This document shows, one piece after another, positions 61,131-64,000 of a stretch of 64,000 nucleotides of DNA. Made by a program: the position numbers and the translations under genes. Origin of the DNA: Parafrankia irregularis (GTDB lineage: Bacteria > Actinomycetota > Actinomycetes > Frankiales > Frankiaceae). The DNA lies in NCBI RefSeq assembly GCF_001536285.1, contig NZ_FAOZ01000002.1, positions 496,001 through 560,000 on the forward strand. Reading direction: 5' to 3'. Within the stretch, counting starts at the first letter, position 1. Each line of letters begins with the position of its first letter. The notes under the pieces are model-generated. The model did no database searches, had not been told where the DNA came from, and saw only the letters and a program-made list of their open reading frames with translations.

Positions 61131-63791
61131 TCAGCAGACGGGCTGGTAGGGGACGTCGGCGATGTCGCGTTGCCAGTCGGCCTGGGTGATCTGGTTCGCC
61201 GGGTCGGCGCAGGCGCGGGCGACCAGGCCGGCGTCGTCGATGCGGGAGATACGGGTCGTGTAATCGTCGCTGATGGTGACCAGTGATTCACCGTTCGGCA
61301 TGAACTCGACGCCCTGCACCCAGTCGCCGTGGCCGGAGATCACCCCGGCTGCGGTCACCTTGCCCGGGGCGCTCAGATCCCACAGGTGGGCGGTGGTATC
61401 CCAGCCGGCGGTGGCCAGGGTGTGGCCGTCGGGGCTGTAGGCGACGTCGAAGACCCATTTCTCGTCGGCCGGGATCGACGCGGTCGCCCTGGGCCGGGCG
61501 GGATCGGTGACATCCCACAGTTTGACCAGGCCGTCGTAGGCGCCGGTGGCCAGCTGCTTCCCGTCCGGGCTGAACGCCACCGACCAGACGTAGTCCGTGT
61601 GGGCGGTGATGGCGGCCAGCGGGCGCGGCGAGCTTGGGTCGCTGATGTCCCAGAGCCGGGCGGTGCGGTCGGCGCTGGCGGTGGCCAGCAGTTTTCCGTT
61701 CGGGCTGAAGGAGACCTCGTTGACCCAGCTGGTGTGCCGGTTCAGCACGGCGAGCTGGTGCGGGGACTCCGGATTCCTGATGTCCCACAACCGGGCGGTG
61801 TTGTCGTAGCCCGAGGTGGCGAGGATCTGCCCGTTCGGGGAGAAGGCGGCGTCGAGGACGTAGCCGTCATGGCCCAGCAGCACGGCGAGCTGCCTGGGCT
61901 GGTCCAGGTCGTGGATGTCCCACAGCCGCACGGTGCGGTCGTAGCTGACGGTCGCGAGCAGCTTTCCGTCCGGGCTGAACGCGGCGTCGAGCACCCAGGC
62001 CGAGTGGGCGGTGAGAGTGGCCAGCTCACGGGGGTGGGAACGGTCGGTGACATCCCACAGCCGGACCAGGTTGTCAGCGCCGCTGGTGGCGACGGTGCGC
62101 CCGTCCGGGCTGACGCCGAGGCCGAGCACCGACTCCGTGTGCCCCGTCAGCACCGTCGCCGTGGCGGGGGAGAAGGACGTCCGAAGGCTGGCCCTGGCCT
62201 CGGGTACCGGGCTGATCCGGAACGCGGCCAGGCTGAGGCGTGCCGCACGCCCGGTGTCGGAGTCGCGGATCGACTCGGCCATCGCAGCGACCCGGCGGGC
62301 CACGTTGTCGCGCGTCTGCCTCTCGTCGCGGCCGCCGCCGGTGAAGGCCAGCGGGATGAGCGCGGCGATCAGGAGCAGCGCGAGCAGGGGCGCGGCCAAG
62401 AGCACGATCCGGCGGCGGGTGGTGGCGGCGAGTAGACGGGTGACCCGGGAGCCTTCGGTCCCGGCCGCGGAACCACCCCCGGTGCCCCCGGCGGCCTCGG
62501 CGCCGGCGGCGTCACCGGTGCCGGCCGGTCCGGCAGGTGGCCGGCCGCCGGTGCCGCCGCCACCGAGGCTGCCGGTGTGGCTGCCCCGGCTGCCCCCAGC
62601 GCCGCCAATGTCTCCGGTGCCCCCGGCACCCGCGGTGCCGCCGGTGCCGGTGTGGCCTCCGGCGTCGGGGGCACCGGTGATCGCCGGCGGGCGGGGACCG
62701 GTGGCGACGTCGTGCTCGGGCGCGGGCTGCGCGGGCACGCCCGTGACCACACGTGGCGCCGAGGCCCCCACGATGCCGCTGGTCAGGTCCGGGAGTGGCA
62801 GGTTGCCCGGCTGGCCGACCGGTGCCACCGGTGGAGGAGGCCCGGCGATGGGCGCGTTGGTGGTCTGGATGGCCGCCGAGACGTCGGGGTCGGGGTGGGT
62901 CGCCGGGCCCATCCCGACCAGCCGCAGGAACAGCTCCTGCGCGGTCGGGCGCTCGGCCGGGTTCTTGCGCATCGCCTGCTCGACGATGGGCCGCAGCGCG
63001 GGATCGAGGCCGTCCAGCAGCGGTTCGCGGTGGACCACCCGGTAGAGCTGCACCGGGGTGGGCCCGTCGCCGAAGGGGTACGAGCCGGTGCCGGCGTAGG
63101 TGACCAGACCGCCCCAGGCGAAGACGTCGGCCGCCGACGTCACCGGCTCGCCGTTGGCCTGCTCGGGGGCCATGAACGCCGGCGTGCCGATGCGCTGGAC
63201 CTCCTGGCTGACCATGGTCTGGGCGTCCAGGGCGCGGGCGATGCCGAAGTCGATCACTCGCGGGCCGAGGGTGGACAGCAGCACGTTGGACGGCTTGAGG
63301 TCCCGGTGGACCATGCCGGCACCGTGGATCGCGGTCAGCGCGGCGGCCACGCTGACCGCCACCCGTTCCAGGTCGGCCGAGCGCAGCGGGCCTTCGACGG
63401 CGACGGCCTGGGCCAGCGTCAGCCCGTCGACGTATTCGGTCACCAGGTACGGCTGCCCGTCGGGCGGGTCGACGACGTCGAGGACCTCGGCGGTGCAGAA
63501 GCGCGCGACCCGGCGGGCCAGGTCGGCCTCGCGCTGGAACCGGGTCCGGAACTCGGGCAGCCGGGCCAGGTCGGCCCGGACCACCTTGACGGCGACCATC
63601 CGCCCGCTGGGGTCACGGCCGAGGTAGACCGTGCCCATTCCGCCCTCGCCGAGCCGGCCCACCAGTACGTAGCGGCCGAGCCGGGCCGGATCGTCCGGGC
63701 CCAGCGGGGACGCCAGCCGCGAGGCAGCGGTCACCGAGGGGCCGGTCGAATCCGCGGGCGGTGTGGTTTCCCAGCCCCGCTTTCGGCGCAC
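61131..63791 (-). CDS. Transmembrane Ser/Thr protein kinase with seven-bladed WD40 propeller
   Basis: 886 residues. Kinase domain (about 40-305): GRLGEGGMGTVYLGRD (glycine loop), Lys69 in VAVKVV, VHRDLKPSNVLL (Asp164), DFGIARAL (Asp181), TPAFMAPEQANGE; all catalytic residues present. About 150 Gly/Ala/Pro-rich residues lead to one membrane segment near 462-484 (IVLLAAPLLALLLIAALIPL), then ARLSLAAFRISPVPEARASL, a segment typical of actinobacterial WD40 proteins, and seven 45-residue WD repeats at 547-859 (for example FSPDGKLLATVSYDRTVRLW), the last one diverged. With a single membrane pass the propeller would lie outside the membrane. Ends in a Cys-containing tail. GTG start with GGGGGAG upstream. 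Confidence 0.93.
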   Translation of the reverse strand: MRRKRGWETTPPADSTGPSVTAASRLASPLGPDDPARLGRYVLVGRLGEGGMGTVYLGRDPSGRMVAVKVVRADLARLPEFRTRFQREADLARRVARFCTAEVLDVVDPPDGQPYLVTEYVDGLTLAQAVAVEGPLRSADLERVAVSVAAALTAIHGAGMVHRDLKPSNVLLSTLGPRVIDFGIARALDAQTMVSQEVQRIGTPAFMAPEQANGEPVTSAADVFAWGGLVTYAGTGSYPFGDGPTPVQLYRVVHREPLLDGLDPALRPIVEQAMRKNPAERPTAQELFLRLVGMGPATHPDPDVSAAIQTTNAPIAGPPPPVAPVGQPGNLPLPDLTSGIVGASAPRVVTGVPAQPAPEHDVATGPRPPAITGAPDAGGHTGTGGTAGAGGTGDIGGAGGSRGSHTGSLGGGGTGGRPPAGPAGTGDAAGAEAAGGTGGGSAAGTEGSRVTRLLAATTRRRIVLLAAPLLALLLIAALIPLAFTGGGRDERQTRDNVARRVAAMAESIRDSDTGRAARLSLAAFRISPVPEARASLRTSFSPATATVLTGHTESVLGLGVSPDGRTVATSGADNLVRLWDVTDRSHPRELATLTAHSAWVLDAAFSPDGKLLATVSYDRTVRLWDIHDLDQPRQLAVLLGHDGYVLDAAFSPNGQILATSGYDNTARLWDIRNPESPHQLAVLNRHTSWVNEVSFSPNGKLLATASADRTARLWDISDPSSPRPLAAITAHTDYVWSVAFSPDGKQLATGAYDGLVKLWDVTDPARPRATASIPADEKWVFDVAYSPDGHTLATAGWDTTAHLWDLSAPGKVTAAGVISGHGDWVQGVEFMPNGESLVTISDDYTTRISRIDDAGLVARACADPANQITQADWQRDIADVPYQPVC

Positions 63792-64000
63792 GGCTCCCCC
63801 CGAACCGAGATGACGGACACCGGAACCTTACGTGAGTGGTCCGCGGCCTGCTTTCAGTGTGACGGCACGGGGCTGGCCATGCTTGACGGCCTCCCTTTTG
63901 CTGTGGAGGGTCCCGACTCGGCCGGCGCGGATTCGCCCGGGGGCGGCTCGGAAAGCCCCTGCTCATCGGACTTGGTCCCGGCGGAACCGGCTGGCGGGGA
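63792..64000. other. Region upstream of the kinase gene, to window edge
   Basis: No gene recognised. It should contain the kinase promoter on the minus strand; no clear boxes. Whatever lies to the right is outside the window. Confidence 0.35.

Overview
The window is very GC-rich DNA (well over 70% by eye) with many GTG starts, short or overlapping intergenic gaps and GGAGG-type ribosome binding sites, so it comes from an actinobacterium. The gene content and the order add - pfkB - lpdA - amidohydrolase - punA - pmmB - upp - accA/accE/accD - birA - PH protein - gtrA - carbonic anhydrase - TIGR03089 - LCP - rmlD follow, from memory, the conserved block around Rv3313c to Rv3266c of Mycobacterium tuberculosis. 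The numerous Gly/Ala/Pro-rich insertions and the WD40-linked Ser/Thr kinase suggest a filamentous actinomycete of the Frankia type. That last step is inference; no species assignment is proven.

Layout. 1-16 kb: nucleoside salvage and housekeeping (adenosine deaminase C-terminus, 3-methyladenine glycosylase, PfkB kinase, LpdA-like flavoprotein, gamma-glutamylcyclotransferase, M20 amidohydrolase, YbdK ligase, AspRS, purine nucleoside phosphorylase, phosphomannomutase, DeoC, Upp). 17-22 kb: an operon of a luciferase-like monooxygenase and a heterodimeric ABC exporter with one degenerate ATP site. 22.7-28.3 kb: acyl-CoA carboxylase alpha, epsilon and beta subunits, divergent biotin ligase and a PH-domain membrane protein. 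28.3-32.3 kb: three consecutive paralogues with a conserved extracytoplasmic domain and very different cytoplasmic tails. 32.7-36.3 kb: TetR regulator, GtrA, carbonic anhydrase, TIGR03089 protein. 36.5-59.9 kb: a large surface-glycan region (LCP glycopolymer transferase, three large GT-C-type membrane proteins, dTDP-rhamnose reductase, MetRS, a Wzm/Wzt ABC export operon with three glycosyltransferases, and a divergent HAD-like protein plus methyltransferase). 60-64 kb: a small Mth938-type protein, a decayed antitoxin and a transmembrane Ser/Thr kinase with a seven-bladed WD40 propeller.

How it fits together. The strongest functional unit is the Wzm-Wzt operon: five minus-strand genes, mostly overlapping by 1-4 bases, should build and export a polysaccharide. 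The HAD-like and methyltransferase genes transcribed away from the same control region probably modify it, RmlD supplies dTDP-rhamnose, and the LCP protein could attach the polymer to the wall. The carboxylase genes and birA form a second unit (carboxylase and its biotinylating enzyme).

Non-genic structure is a second theme. A roughly 50-base imperfect hairpin recurs at least six times in intergenic DNA, always 3' of a gene. Two copies sit inside longer, mutually homologous segments (13.2 and 48.1 kb). One of these lies between a glycosyltransferase gene and a duplicated, internally expanded fragment of that gene's 3' end. There are also clear hairpin terminators, a TetR-type palindrome, and tandem repeats after birA and in the divergent export-locus control region. 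No tRNA, rRNA, CRISPR array, insertion sequence or replication origin was recognised.
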